64,000 bases of DNA, taken from assembly GCF_036010665.1 (NCBI RefSeq), contig NZ_CP108581.1, positions 2,399,501-2,463,500 on the forward strand, in the 5' to 3' direction. Made by a program: the position numbers and the translations under genes. Below, in pieces: positions 25,671-34,564 of the stretch (positions within the stretch are counted from its first letter, which is position 1; each line of letters opens with the position of its first letter). The DNA comes from Microbispora sp. NBC_01189 (GTDB lineage Bacteria > Actinomycetota > Actinomycetes > Streptosporangiales > Streptosporangiaceae). The notes beneath the pieces are model-generated. The model was not told where the DNA came from. It searched no databases and saw only the letters and a list, made by a program, of their open reading frames with translations.

Positions 25671-25921
25671 CGATCACCAGGAGCCCCGCCCAACCTCGGA
25701 GACGGGCCGGAACCCGTAAAAAAGCGGGCGCTTGATCACCTACCAGCAGGTTCGTGCGGTCAGCCCTGCGCGGTGGTGAACTCTTGAACAGTTCTCGATC
25801 GAGCTGTTACCGTCACCAACCAACCCTAAAGGCTGCTTTCGGGGCGATTTCGGACTCTCGGAATCGGGCCAGTCAAACCGCGGCGATGGGTGCCGCAGCC
25901 CCACTGTTCAAGGAGCAACAC
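25671..25921. promoter_or_regulatory. upstream region of the secreted protease
   Basis: No gene. AT content rises between 25790 and 25850, where the promoter of the protease should lie. AAGGAGCAACAC directly before 25922 is a strong ribosome site and fixes the protease start there rather than at 25754. Confidence 0.4.
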
Positions 25922-27457
25922 ATGCAGCATGCCCTGCCCAAGCGACGCCTCGCGGCCACCGCCGCGGCGTTCGCCATGGTGGGTGCCGCCTTCCTTGGAG
26001 GCGTTACCGACTCGGCCAGCGCGGCTACCCCCAGCGAGCCGACGTCGACACCGGTCAACGTGGACATCCCCGACGGGATGCTCATGAGCTACGTCGTCAA
26101 CGCCCGGATCGCCAACCCCGGCCAGACTCGTCTCGTCGAGCGCGCGGTCGAGGCCGCCGGAGGTGTCGTCGTCCAGTCCTGGCCCGAGATCGGCGTGGTC
26201 GTCGCCCACTCCGACCGCGCGGCCTTCCGCGCGAACGTCACCGCCAAGGGCGGCAACGCGGTCGCCTCCGTCGGCGCCACCCGTACGGCTGGGGTCTCCG
26301 AGGGGACGCCGACCGACCTGGCCCCGCCGTGGGGCCCCGGTGCCAGCGGGTACAAGAAGGGTGCCAAGAAGCCGGACAACGGCGACATCCCGTCTGACCC
26401 GCAGCCCGGGCAGAGCCTCGACCCCAACGAGGGGGTCCAGTGGGACATGCAGATGATCAAGGCTCCGCAGGCGCAGGCGGTCTCCGACGGCAACCGCAAC
26501 GTCCTCGTCGGGGTGCTCGACAGCGGCATCTCGCCGACGCACCCGGACCTCAAGGCCAACATCGACGTCGCGAACTCGGTCAACTGCACCAACGTCGGCC
26601 GTCCGGATCAGACGCCGCTGGCGTGGCGCCCGACGACGAGCGACCATGGTACGCACGTCGCCGGCACCATCGCCGCCGCCCGCAACAACATCGGCATCGT
26701 CGGTGTCGCGCCGAACGTGCGCATGGCGTCCGTCAAGGTCGTCAACAACGACGGCTTCATCTACCCGGAGTACGCCATCTGCGGCTTCATGTGGGCGGGC
26801 CTGAAGCACATGGACGTCACGAACAACTCCTACTACGTCGACCCGTTCGAGTTCTGGTGTGACGACCAGCCCGACCAGGCCGCCAGCAAGGAGGCCGTCC
26901 GGCGCGCCGTGCAGTGGTCCACCAAGCAGGGCGTCCTCAACGTCGCCGCGGCGGGCAACTCCAACTACGACCTGGCCAACAAGACCGTGGACAACGGCAG
27001 CCCCAACGACGCGCCCAAGCCGACCGCGCGCGTGATCAACAACGGGTGCAACGACATCCCGGCCGAGTTCGACGGCGTCGTGACGGTCGCGTCCCTGCAG
27101 CGCGTGGGCACCACGCTGGACAGCGTCCGGTCGTCCTTCTCCAACTACGGCCTCGGCAAGATCGACGTCGCGGCTCCCGGCTCATCGATCTACTCGACGA
27201 CGTGGAACACCCGGACGGGGGCGGACGGCTACGGCACCAAGAGCGGTACGTCGATGGCGAGCCCGCACGTCGCCGGCGTCATGGCACAGATGAAGTCGGC
27301 GCACCCGTCCTGGTCGCCGGCCAAGATGCTCAGCGAGCTCAAGGCACGGGCCGTATCCAAGCCGTGCCCGCTGAACACCGCGGCCTGCGCCGGCACCGCC
27401 GCCGACAACGGCTTCTTCGGCGCCGGCGTCGTCGACGCCCTCGCGGTCATCAGGTGA
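25922..27457 (+). CDS. secreted S8 (subtilisin-like) serine protease
   Basis: 511 residues from the ATG at 25922, which has AAGGAG upstream. Signal peptide (MQHALPKRRLAATAAAFAMV, then a hydrophobic run ending SASAA), a pro-region of about 140 residues, then the subtilisin catalytic domain: Asp in VGVLDSGISPTHPD, His in DHGTHVAGTIAA, oxyanion Asn in VAAAGNSNYD, Ser in SGTSMASPHVAGVMA. All residues are intact. Several Cys residues could form disulfides outside the cell. An extracellular degradative protease is the natural reading. Confidence 0.93.
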   Translation: MQHALPKRRLAATAAAFAMVGAAFLGGVTDSASAATPSEPTSTPVNVDIPDGMLMSYVVNARIANPGQTRLVERAVEAAGGVVVQSWPEIGVVVAHSDRAAFRANVTAKGGNAVASVGATRTAGVSEGTPTDLAPPWGPGASGYKKGAKKPDNGDIPSDPQPGQSLDPNEGVQWDMQMIKAPQAQAVSDGNRNVLVGVLDSGISPTHPDLKANIDVANSVNCTNVGRPDQTPLAWRPTTSDHGTHVAGTIAAARNNIGIVGVAPNVRMASVKVVNNDGFIYPEYAICGFMWAGLKHMDVTNNSYYVDPFEFWCDDQPDQAASKEAVRRAVQWSTKQGVLNVAAAGNSNYDLANKTVDNGSPNDAPKPTARVINNGCNDIPAEFDGVVTVASLQRVGTTLDSVRSSFSNYGLGKIDVAAPGSSIYSTTWNTRTGADGYGTKSGTSMASPHVAGVMAQMKSAHPSWSPAKMLSELKARAVSKPCPLNTAACAGTAADNGFFGAGVVDALAVIR

Positions 27458-27490
27458 CCTGACCCTCGTATCGCCTGAGTGACACCACCA

Positions 27491-27528
27491 CGCTGGGCCC
27501 GCACCGTCATGCCGGTGCGGGCCCAGCG
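27491..27528. terminator. perfect 16-bp hairpin terminator
   Basis: CGCTGGGCCCGCACCG and its exact reverse complement flank a six-base loop. It lies 33 bases after the protease stop and 160 bases from the end of the convergent NLR gene. GC-rich hairpins without a U tract are common terminators in actinomycetes; it could serve both strands. Confidence 0.8.
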
Positions 27529-27688
27529 CCATGCTGGAGGAGGGCCCGCCACGACTACCGGCCACGGACCGAACACCAGCCCGCCCGGTGTCTGGGTGAT
27601 GGAGAGGGAGAGGGGGACGGGCTGTTGCTGGGTGACGAGGCGGCGTCCGGGGGAGCCCGCGATGTTCCCCGGAAGCCTTGGAATCCTC

Positions 27689-30600
27689 CTAGGAACCACT
27701 GCCGTCCAACTGGCCGGCTTCCGCCTTACGACCTAATCGGCGTAGTGCGTTGGCGAGATTGACGCGAGTGTTGAGGGTGTCGGGGTGGTCATCGCCCAGC
27801 GCACGGCTGCGCAGCTCCCACGTAGCCCGGAAGACCTCCTCGGCCTCCTGCCAGCGCTCCTGCCAGTAGAGCGCGACACCGAGATCGTTTCGACTGGTGA
27901 GAGTGTCGGCGTGACCATCGCCCAGCGCGCGACTGCGCAGCTCCCACGTAGCCCGGTAAACCACCTCGGCCTCCTGCCAGCGCTCCTGCGAATAAAGCGC
28001 GTCACCGAGCATGTTGCGGGTGGCCAGCGTGTCGGCGTGATCATCGCCCAGCGCGCGGTTCCGCAGCTCCCACGTAGCCCGGAAGACCTCCTCGGCCTCC
28101 TGCCAGCGCTCCTGCGAATAAAGCGCATGACCGAGATCGTTTCGACTGGTGAGAGTGTCGGCGTGATCATCGCCCAGCGCGCGGTTCCGCAGCTCCCACG
28201 TAGCCCGGTAAACCACCTCGGCCTCCTGCCAGCGCTCCTGCGAATAAAGCGCGTCACCGAGCATGTTGCGGGTGGCCAGCGTGTCGGCGTGATCATCGCC
28301 CAGCGCGCAACTGCGCAGCTCCCACGTAGCCCGGAAGACCTCCTCGGCCTCCTGCCAGCGCTCCTGCGAATAAAGCGCGTCACCGAGCATGTTGCGGGTG
28401 GCCAGCGTGTCGGCGTGATCATCGCCCAGCGCGCGGTTCCGCAGCTCCCACGTAGCCCGGTAAACCACCTCGGCCTCCTGCCAGCGCTCCTGCGAATAAA
28501 GCGCATGACCAAGATCGCTTCGACTGGTGAGAGTCATTGGATGATCATCACCCAACGTGCGGCCGCACAGCTCCCACGTAGCCCGGAAGACCTCCTCGGC
28601 CTCCTGCCAGCGCTCCTGCGAATAGAGGGCGCCACCGAACATGTTGCGGGTGGCCAGGGTGTCGGGGTGATCATCATTCAGCAGTCGCGACTGGATGCCC
28701 AAGATATCGAGAAATTCTCGCTCACTTTCATCGTGCCGACCTTGCCGCAGACCCGCCACCGCCAACCCGGCTCTGGCGCGCAGCGTGTCTGGATGCTCGG
28801 GTCCAAGCACGCGCTTCCGGACCGCCAGTACCGCCCGGAACTCCCTTTCGCTCTCTTCGTATCGCTCCTGGGATAACACGGCCCAGGCCAGTCCACTCCA
28901 GCCGGCGAGAATTTTGGGATGCGCTTCGCCAGAGAACCTCCCCTGCATCGTCAAGGCTTCTCGGATTTCTCGGATTTCCCGGAACTCCCGCTCAGCCTCT
29001 TCGTGTCGACCCTGGCGGTCGAGTACGTCGGCGATGACGTACCGGGTGGTCAGCGTTTCCGGGTGGTCGGCCCCCAGGACTTTCGACTGGGCTGCGAAAA
29101 CTTGTCGAAGTTCCTTCTCTGCGTCCTCGAACCGACCTAGCCCACCGCTCGTCTCCGCGGTCAAACGCCAGGTGAGGAGGGTGTCGGGATGTTCGGCACC
29201 CAATGCTCTGCGTTGGACTTCCAACACTTCCCGGAATCCCTGCACGGCTTCCCGATACTTGCCCTGAGCAGCCGAGAAGCGTAAGGCAGTACGGGCCGCG
29301 TCGGCAAGGAGATGGAGAGTGGAGGGTTCCGTCCCACCGACGCTCAGGACCCGGTGGAGATACAGAACGTGCGGAGCGATCGCCTGCAACAGTGACCAGT
29401 TGCCGGGATCTTCTGGAGTAAGAGCATGTGGACCCGGAAGTGCCGCTGCGGCGAGACGTGCGGCCAAGACGTGGAACGTTTGGTCATCCCGCCCCCTGTC
29501 GAGGCGAAGAACCGCATCACGAAGCAGAGGATGAACAGTCAGTACCCCGAACTGAGTATCCTGGTCGAGATCACACAGGCCGTGCTGGGCGAACCCGAGC
29601 AAAGCACACCAGACATGCTCCTCATCAATGTCGCCACCTAATAACGGGTGGTCGCTAAGAACGGCCGCGTCAAGCAGCATTCCGCAGGGAATGGGCGCGT
29701 CGTCAAAATGTGCCAGTAAACGCAGCAAGGTCCCCGCATGCCTGACACCTTCCTGGGTCATCTGGTCAATGAAAGGAGCCCACTGCCATTGAGTGATCTT
29801 CCAGATGTTGTCTGGTATACGATGACCGGCTTCGACGTGCCGCAGGCGGGCAAGATGCTCCGGCAGCTTCTGCCGGTAGTCGGCGAACGTGCCAGCTGAG
29901 GTGGCCGCTGATTTGACACCACCAAACTTGGTCGGCTTTTCGCGCAATTCCGCGAGGTCCGCCCCCACCAAGGACAGCATCGAGGGTAGTCCATTGAGGA
30001 GCCTTGCCAGACGGGCGGCTTCTGTGTGGGATCCGGCGGTGCCGCCTGCACGATCGATCAGGAGTTGCGCCGCGTCGGCGCCCTTCAATGGATCCACCGA
30101 ATAGAGGCGAGCCACAGACTTCCAAAGGGAGGGCCGGCCGTCACGGGTGGTGACTACTATGATCCCCGCATTTCCAACGTCCGGACGGACCCATCCCGTC
30201 CCTTCCCATACCGGTGCGTGACCAAGAGTGAGCACCTCCAGATCATCCGCACCGTCGATGATCAGAAGCCACGGCTCACTTCGCCTTCTCAGCCGGTTCC
30301 AGAGCAGGTCAGCGCAGTCCTCAGTCGTGGCATCCGCCGGTGACACCCCGATGCGGCGGGCAAGGGCGCGCATGCAGGCGACCATCAGATCGGCCCGCAC
30401 CCACCACACCTCGACTCCGTGAGCCGCGACCCGTGCAGCCAACTCCAGTGCGATGCTGCTCTTACCGGAACCTTCTACTCCATGCAGTACGTGCACTCCG
30501 GACGAATGTTCCTGGGGGTTCGCCAACGCATGTTCCAGCACACGCAACATTTGCGTTCGGCCCCGCAGCGGATATCGCGGGTCACGCCGGCTGATGGGGA

Positions 30601-30742
30601 CCGCAAGTGAGACCATGACGGGCTGCTGTGAAGCCGCCGGGGAGTACACGTGCATCGTGCCCTGGCCAAGATTGAACTGCTGGGAATGATCGTAGGCGTT
30701 GCATTCGATCTTTCCGGTCGGATCACCGGTCATGTCGGACAC
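27689..30742 (-). CDS. NLR-like STAND NTPase with TPR repeats (amyloid-motif type)
   Basis: 1017 residues from the GTG at 30742; an ATG at 30733 is an alternative start. N-terminal motif QQFNLGQGTMHVYS (about 21-34), then an NB-ARC-like NTPase with Walker A GVEGSGKS (88-95) and Walker B LLIIDGADD (near 158), a helical/winged-helix region, and from about residue 480 a long array of 42-residue TPRs ending near 1000. The N-terminal motif is almost the same as the C-terminus of the preceding small protein, with which the gene overlaps by 11-20 bases. In bacterial NLRs of this kind the motif is thought to pass activation to the effector by amyloid templating. The TPR array would be the sensor. The last seven repeats are nearly identical at DNA level. 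Confidence 0.85.
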   Translation of the reverse strand: MSDMTGDPTGKIECNAYDHSQQFNLGQGTMHVYSPAASQQPVMVSLAVPISRRDPRYPLRGRTQMLRVLEHALANPQEHSSGVHVLHGVEGSGKSSIALELAARVAAHGVEVWWVRADLMVACMRALARRIGVSPADATTEDCADLLWNRLRRRSEPWLLIIDGADDLEVLTLGHAPVWEGTGWVRPDVGNAGIIVVTTRDGRPSLWKSVARLYSVDPLKGADAAQLLIDRAGGTAGSHTEAARLARLLNGLPSMLSLVGADLAELREKPTKFGGVKSAATSAGTFADYRQKLPEHLARLRHVEAGHRIPDNIWKITQWQWAPFIDQMTQEGVRHAGTLLRLLAHFDDAPIPCGMLLDAAVLSDHPLLGGDIDEEHVWCALLGFAQHGLCDLDQDTQFGVLTVHPLLRDAVLRLDRGRDDQTFHVLAARLAAAALPGPHALTPEDPGNWSLLQAIAPHVLYLHRVLSVGGTEPSTLHLLADAARTALRFSAAQGKYREAVQGFREVLEVQRRALGAEHPDTLLTWRLTAETSGGLGRFEDAEKELRQVFAAQSKVLGADHPETLTTRYVIADVLDRQGRHEEAEREFREIREIREALTMQGRFSGEAHPKILAGWSGLAWAVLSQERYEESEREFRAVLAVRKRVLGPEHPDTLRARAGLAVAGLRQGRHDESEREFLDILGIQSRLLNDDHPDTLATRNMFGGALYSQERWQEAEEVFRATWELCGRTLGDDHPMTLTSRSDLGHALYSQERWQEAEVVYRATWELRNRALGDDHADTLATRNMLGDALYSQERWQEAEEVFRATWELRSCALGDDHADTLATRNMLGDALYSQERWQEAEVVYRATWELRNRALGDDHADTLTSRNDLGHALYSQERWQEAEEVFRATWELRNRALGDDHADTLATRNMLGDALYSQERWQEAEVVYRATWELRSRALGDGHADTLTSRNDLGVALYWQERWQEAEEVFRATWELRSRALGDDHPDTLNTRVNLANALRRLGRKAEAGQLDGSGS
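27771..28652 (-). repeat. seven near-identical 126-bp TPR-coding repeats
   Basis: The block CAGCTCCCACGTAGCCCGG recurs every 126 bases (27812, 27938, 28064 and so on to 28568). Each unit encodes one 42-residue TPR with the core LGDALYSQERWQEAE and the only variation at a few codons. Upstream repeats in the same gene are much more divergent. Confidence 0.95.
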
Positions 30743-31154
30743 CGAAGGAGACGTTCATCGTGCCCTGTCCGAGGTTGGCCTGCTGCGCGTGATCCGAAGC
30801 CTGGGCAATCACCTGTCCCTGCCCGACGGCGACCTGCTGCCCGGCCTGTTCCACCAACCGCGCCACGTCGGCCGCCATCTGTGGATCCCCGGCCAGCAAC
30901 TTACGCATTCTCGCCCGCAATGCGGCCTGCAGATCGGCGTCTTCGGGATCCTCGACCAACTCCGCAATCACGTCTGGCGACTCCTCCGCGGTCTTGACCC
31001 CGAACACCCGCTGCAGCATCTTCCGCCCCCATCCCACTGCGGCATCAGCCGCGTCCTCTTGGGCCTTCGCCAGCACCGCCCCGCCGTAGGCGGTCAACGC
31101 CTCCGCCGCATACGGCCACATCTGGCTCACCAGCGCAGCGAGATCTGCGGTCAT
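30723..31154 (-). CDS. small helical effector-like protein with C-terminal amyloid-type motif
   Basis: 143 residues from the ATG at 31154, chosen because GGAG lies six bases upstream; the longer frame to 31190 lacks one. Helical body (ALVSQMWPYAAEALTAYGGA, later LQAALRARMRKLLAGDPQMA) and a C-terminal tail with QANLGQGTMNVSFG. The tail repeats the N-terminal motif of the NLR gene that it overlaps. The size, helical body and tail fit the Bell-type effectors described next to bacterial NLRs, which act by membrane damage or cell death. That role is inferred from architecture only. Confidence 0.7.
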   Translation of the reverse strand: MTADLAALVSQMWPYAAEALTAYGGAVLAKAQEDAADAAVGWGRKMLQRVFGVKTAEESPDVIAELVEDPEDADLQAALRARMRKLLAGDPQMAADVARLVEQAGQQVAVGQGQVIAQASDHAQQANLGQGTMNVSFGVRHDR

Positions 31155-31406
31155 CACCACTCCATTCGCTCTCGGTCGGCCTCTGGTCATCCTCCCGGCT
31201 CATCTGGCCCGAATCTAACTTCGTTTCAGCGCCTACGCATTGGAAGTGCGCCTGTATGTAATTCGTTATGGCGGTCGCAGCCCCGTCGAAGAACTCCTCA
31301 CGGCGGTGTTCCGCGGATGCCCGGTGACCAGTGGCACGAAATCGCCACTGACCTGGGAAATGTCGCAGCCCGTCCCCACGGGGCGTGTCGCTGCCAGACG
31401 AAAAAG
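31155..31406. promoter_or_regulatory. upstream region of NLR pair 1
   Basis: Carries the promoter of the effector-NLR pair on the minus strand. A relatively AT-rich patch (about 31205-31270) precedes the start codon by 50-100 bases. I assign no boxes and see no gene here. Confidence 0.3.
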
Positions 31407-31436
31407 CGCCCCGGAGAGATCGCGCGCTCCGGGGCG
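31407..31436 (-). terminator. hairpin copied from the tRNA-Phe downstream region
   Basis: CGCCCCGGAG pairs perfectly with CTCCGGGGCG and is followed on the minus strand by CTTTTTC. Together with GTTTGGGCTGTTCA beside it, it matches the sequence downstream of the tRNA-Phe gene at 42.13-42.17 kb. Confidence 0.6.
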
Positions 31437-31452
31437 TTTGGGCTGTTCAGGG

Positions 31453-31535
31453 ATGATGGTCAGATGCAGGGTCGAACTGCCGGCCATCGGCTTTTCAAGT
31501 GTGGCGGTCGCCCTGCCGCTCATCAAGGACCTGAG
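31453..31535 (-). pseudogene. degenerate tRNA-Phe copy (att-like remnant)
   Basis: Aligns in the same orientation with the intact tRNA-Phe (42178-42254). The T-arm block GCAGGGTCGAACTGCCG (31466-31482) is identical, the anticodon-loop block CTTTTCA is kept, and the rest is mutated so that neither acceptor nor anticodon stems pair. With the shared downstream hairpin this looks like the second end of an old integration into tRNA-Phe, or a decayed tandem duplicate. Confidence 0.55.
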
Positions 31536-31628
31536 GGCGGAGCGTGCCTGCTGGTGCCCGGCAGACCGCGGGCCGGGACATCGGTCCAGGCCCGCCGCTA
31601 CGTCATGCTCTGCCCGAAGCGGGTGGGA

Positions 31629-32894
31629 TCAGGTGGCGGTGCAGGTGACGGTCGCTCCGGCGCCGGTTCCGTTGCCCTGGAAACCGAAGTTGGTGCTCTG
31701 CCCGGCCGACAGCCGCCCGTTGTAGCTCTGGTTGGTGACGGTCACGGCGCCGCTGGTGCCGGAGTTGACGCCGTTCCACATGGAGGTGATCGTGGCTCCG
31801 GCGGGCAGGGTGAGAGCGACCTTCCAGCCGTTGATCGCGGCGCCGCCCGCGGTGACGTTGACGTTGGCGACGAACCCGCCGGGCCATTGGTCCTGCACGG
31901 AGTAGGTCGCCGAGCAGCCCCCGGTCCCGCCGCTGGGTGACGGGGAAGGCGACGGACTGCGACTCGGTGACGGCGAGGGGGACGGACTGCCACTGGGCGA
32001 CGGGGAAGGCGACGGGCTGCCACTGGGCGACGGGGAGGGGGAGGGGCTGCCGCCGAGGGTGAGGTTCTTCTGCTGGACCTGCCACTGGGTGTTGCACAGG
32101 CCGCAGTTGGGGCCGACGAAGTTCGTGCCGGCCGTCGTGTCGCCCTTCAGTCGCCATTTGAGGTACAGCACCGCCACGCGTCCGAACTCGCCGCCGTTGG
32201 TCTGGTCGTAGGTGCCGCCATGTCCGACGTTCAGGTTGCCCATGAACGCGGGCAGCCCGGCCGGTAGCTTTCCCCAGTCGTCGATGGCGTTCGGGTAGGC
32301 GATGTCACTCGGCCCGCCGATGAAGTAGGCGATCGGCTTGGTGAGCCGGCGGAGCTGGTAGTCGTCGGAGTCGTTCAGCAGCCCGCTGCTGAAGATGGTG
32401 GTCGTGGTGATACGCGAGTCGTTGGAGACGGCGTAGGCCTCCAGCCCGCCGCAGGACCAGCCCCCCACAGCGATCTTGCCGGTGTCGAGTTTGCCGTTGT
32501 ACTTGCTGCCCTGGCGGCTGTTCTCCGCGACCGCCCAGTCGATGGACTGGGTGAGCATCTGGGACGTCGTCGAACCGGAGCCGTTCGGGCTGCCGCTGGC
32601 GATGACCAGGAACCCGTGTGAGGCAATCTCGCGGAGGAAGTTCAGCTGCCCCGTCCCGTTGGCGGAGCAACCTCCGTTGCCCCACACGAAGATGGGCATC
32701 TTCTCGGAGGGAAGGGTTCCGGGCCGGTAGATGGTGTGATTGGACAGGCTGGTGGAGGTCTCGTAGTCGGCCGGGTAGGGGCCGGAGCCGCCGACCGCGG
32801 CTGCGGCCGGCGTCGAGGCGAGCGCCACCATTCCAGCGCAGAGCGGGGCGACCGCGGCCGCCAGTACTGCCCTGATGATCGAGCGTTTTCTCAT
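31629..32894 (-). CDS. secreted alpha/beta hydrolase with CBM2 module
   Basis: 421 residues; the ATG at 32894 follows GGAGGGCGA and is chosen over 32915. Signal peptide ending AAAA, then an alpha/beta hydrolase domain (about 45-275) with nucleophile elbow GGWSCGGLEA (Gly-x-Ser-x-Gly form) and VGHGGTYD carrying a likely catalytic His. A Ser-Pro linker of repeated SPSPSPSG units follows, and a C-terminal family 2 carbohydrate-binding module (about 320-421: CSATYSVQDQWPGGFVANV, WNGVNSG, NFGFQGNG). CBM2 binds cellulose or xylan. The catalytic part resembles dienelactone-hydrolase/esterase families, so an esterase acting on plant polysaccharide is the best guess. Confidence 0.85.
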   Translation of the reverse strand: MRKRSIIRAVLAAAVAPLCAGMVALASTPAAAAVGGSGPYPADYETSTSLSNHTIYRPGTLPSEKMPIFVWGNGGCSANGTGQLNFLREIASHGFLVIASGSPNGSGSTTSQMLTQSIDWAVAENSRQGSKYNGKLDTGKIAVGGWSCGGLEAYAVSNDSRITTTTIFSSGLLNDSDDYQLRRLTKPIAYFIGGPSDIAYPNAIDDWGKLPAGLPAFMGNLNVGHGGTYDQTNGGEFGRVAVLYLKWRLKGDTTAGTNFVGPNCGLCNTQWQVQQKNLTLGGSPSPSPSPSGSPSPSPSPSGSPSPSPSPSRSPSPSPSPSGGTGGCSATYSVQDQWPGGFVANVNVTAGGAAINGWKVALTLPAGATITSMWNGVNSGTSGAVTVTNQSYNGRLSAGQSTNFGFQGNGTGAGATVTCTAT

Positions 32895-33122
32895 TTCGCC
32901 CTCCGAAGATGTCACGACGGCGCTCGGTGCTCCTGTCAGGCGGAACGAGCCGATGAGAGCAATGTGCAGTTAATATCACTACGGTCAGGAAAAGTGTCAA
33001 GAGATCGCAATCACCGCGAAGGCGGTACGCGCGCAGACCGTTGGGGCCTCAGGGTGCGGCGGCCAGCCGGGAAGCTGACGCGCAGGGGGTCACGGGACGC
33101 GCCCCGGCGGCCGGGCAGTCGT

Positions 33123-34091
33123 TCAGGTGCGTGAAAGTTTCTCGCGCCCGCTCCTGGCGGCGGGGACCGAAACGCAGTTCTCCGACGCCTGGAAGTGGGT
33201 GATCCACGACGCGGCGTCCGGCCAGTACGGTGCCACCACCTCGATGAGCCGTGCCTCGGCGAGCGAGCCGAGAGCGGAGTGGATCTCCAGCATGAGGCCC
33301 CTGGCGGCCTGGCAGGGCCACGGTTCCGGCAGGAGGTGCTCGGGGAGGTTCGGGTCGATGTCCGGAAACTTCCGCCAGGAATCCATGACGGAGGTCCGGG
33401 CCACCAGCGCCCGCGCCGCGTCGATCTTCCCGTTGCGGACGGCCACCCGCAGGTCCGCGTACTGCGCGATGAAACCCTCGTAGGCCGAGGCGAGGCCGGC
33501 CAGATCGTAGGCCGCGGCCGGACCGTGCGGGCCGGACTCCTCGTCGAACCGGGCGTGCATCACCGACCACCGACTGCCGTCGACACCGTCCAGGACGTCG
33601 TGGAGCGCCCGGGTCACCGGACCGGAATCGGTGCCGGGACGGATCCACACGCTGTCGTACAGCCGCGCGAAACCCAGCGACCCCAGTGCCTTGCGGACCG
33701 CGTGCCGTGGGGCCTGTCCGGACTGGGGGACCGAGAAGGAGACGGTCACCCAGTCGCCGGTCCACCGCGGCGGGCGTGCTCCGAAGCTCAGAAAATGATC
33801 CATCCGGGAGCGGTGCCTGGCGATCGCCTGAGGCGTGAGGTGGTACACGGGCGGCCGTCCGGACCCCCGTACGGCGATCAGGCCACGCTTGGTCAGCCGG
33901 GACAGCGCGGCCCGCGCACTCGACTCGCTGATGCCGAACTCCCCGAGCATCGCGACCACCGCCACCGACGGAAGGTCGGCGTCCGAGGAGTCGAGGTACT
34001 CACCGAGCAAGGTCGCGAGCAGGTGCTGCGGAGTGGGACCGGCCTGCGCCCGTGGGGCTCCGACATCGTCCGGAGGTACGTGGAGACTCAC
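33123..34091 (-). CDS. PaaX-like transcriptional regulator
   Basis: The frame is open to 34352, but family similarity starts near TPQHLLATLLGEYL; I place the start at the GTG at 34091 (about 322 residues), without a strong ribosome site, so it is uncertain. Winged helix: SVAVVAMLGEFGISESSARA, ALSRLTKRGLIAVRG, with the wing PPVYHLTPQ. Then the PaaX central and C-terminal domains (WVTVSFSVP, LGSLGFARLYDSVWIRP). PaaX regulators answer to acyl-CoA esters such as phenylacetyl-CoA. No paa genes are nearby; the target may be a neighbour or distant. Confidence 0.8.
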   Translation of the reverse strand: MSLHVPPDDVGAPRAQAGPTPQHLLATLLGEYLDSSDADLPSVAVVAMLGEFGISESSARAALSRLTKRGLIAVRGSGRPPVYHLTPQAIARHRSRMDHFLSFGARPPRWTGDWVTVSFSVPQSGQAPRHAVRKALGSLGFARLYDSVWIRPGTDSGPVTRALHDVLDGVDGSRWSVMHARFDEESGPHGPAAAYDLAGLASAYEGFIAQYADLRVAVRNGKIDAARALVARTSVMDSWRKFPDIDPNLPEHLLPEPWPCQAARGLMLEIHSALGSLAEARLIEVVAPYWPDAASWITHFQASENCVSVPAARSGREKLSRT

Positions 34092-34251
34092 GTCATCAGC
34101 TTGCCCCACGACCCCTGCCGAACGACGGGCAGGGCGGTGGACGTCGACGTCAGGGCTGCCGCCGACGACCTCGGATTCTTCGGCGGGCCCGAGGCCTACC
34201 ACTCCGCACCGGCTCCACACTCGGGCGAGCTCTCCCTGCGGTGCAGCGGTG

Positions 34252-34479
34252 TCAGAGTTTGTACAGCCGCTTGAACGGTGCCGTGATCCGCTCCTGCCGC
34301 GATCGGAAATCGACGGACACGGCGATCCCGTCTTCCACCCCGATGACCACACCGAGGCCGTACCGATCGTGGGTCACCTGGTCGTTCACGCTGAACCGCT
34401 CGAGAGGCGCAGCGGGAGGCGGGGGTTTGAAGGGACTTGTGGACAGGTGACGGCGGTGCTCGCCGCTGGCTGTGTTCAT
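34252..34479 (-). CDS. small conserved protein, PcrA C-terminal-like fold
   Basis: 75 residues. The C-terminal half (VNDQVTHDRYGLGVVIGVED, then VSVDFRSRQERITAPFKRLY) matches the pattern of the small Tudor-like domain at the end of PcrA/UvrD helicases and in stand-alone actinobacterial proteins. That domain binds RNA polymerase in PcrA. Function of the stand-alone form is unknown to me. It overlaps only the unused 5' extension of the PaaX-like frame. Confidence 0.75.
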   Translation of the reverse strand: MNTASGEHRRHLSTSPFKPPPPAAPLERFSVNDQVTHDRYGLGVVIGVEDGIAVSVDFRSRQERITAPFKRLYKL

Positions 34480-34564
34480 CCTCTCCAGTATGTGCTGCCC
34501 GCGAGACCTCTCGCAACGGAATGCCCCAGCCGCTACTGCCCTTTTTGTCCTTCGACCGGCGTTC

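Noticed and set aside
29389-30742. Separate plus-strand genes opposite NLR 1 (for example 28695-29267)
   Set aside because: They lie antisense to conserved NTPase/TPR codons, without ribosome sites or recognisable domains.
31453-31535. Second functional tRNA-Phe
   Set aside because: Only the T-arm, the anticodon-loop block and the downstream hairpin match; acceptor and anticodon stems do not pair.
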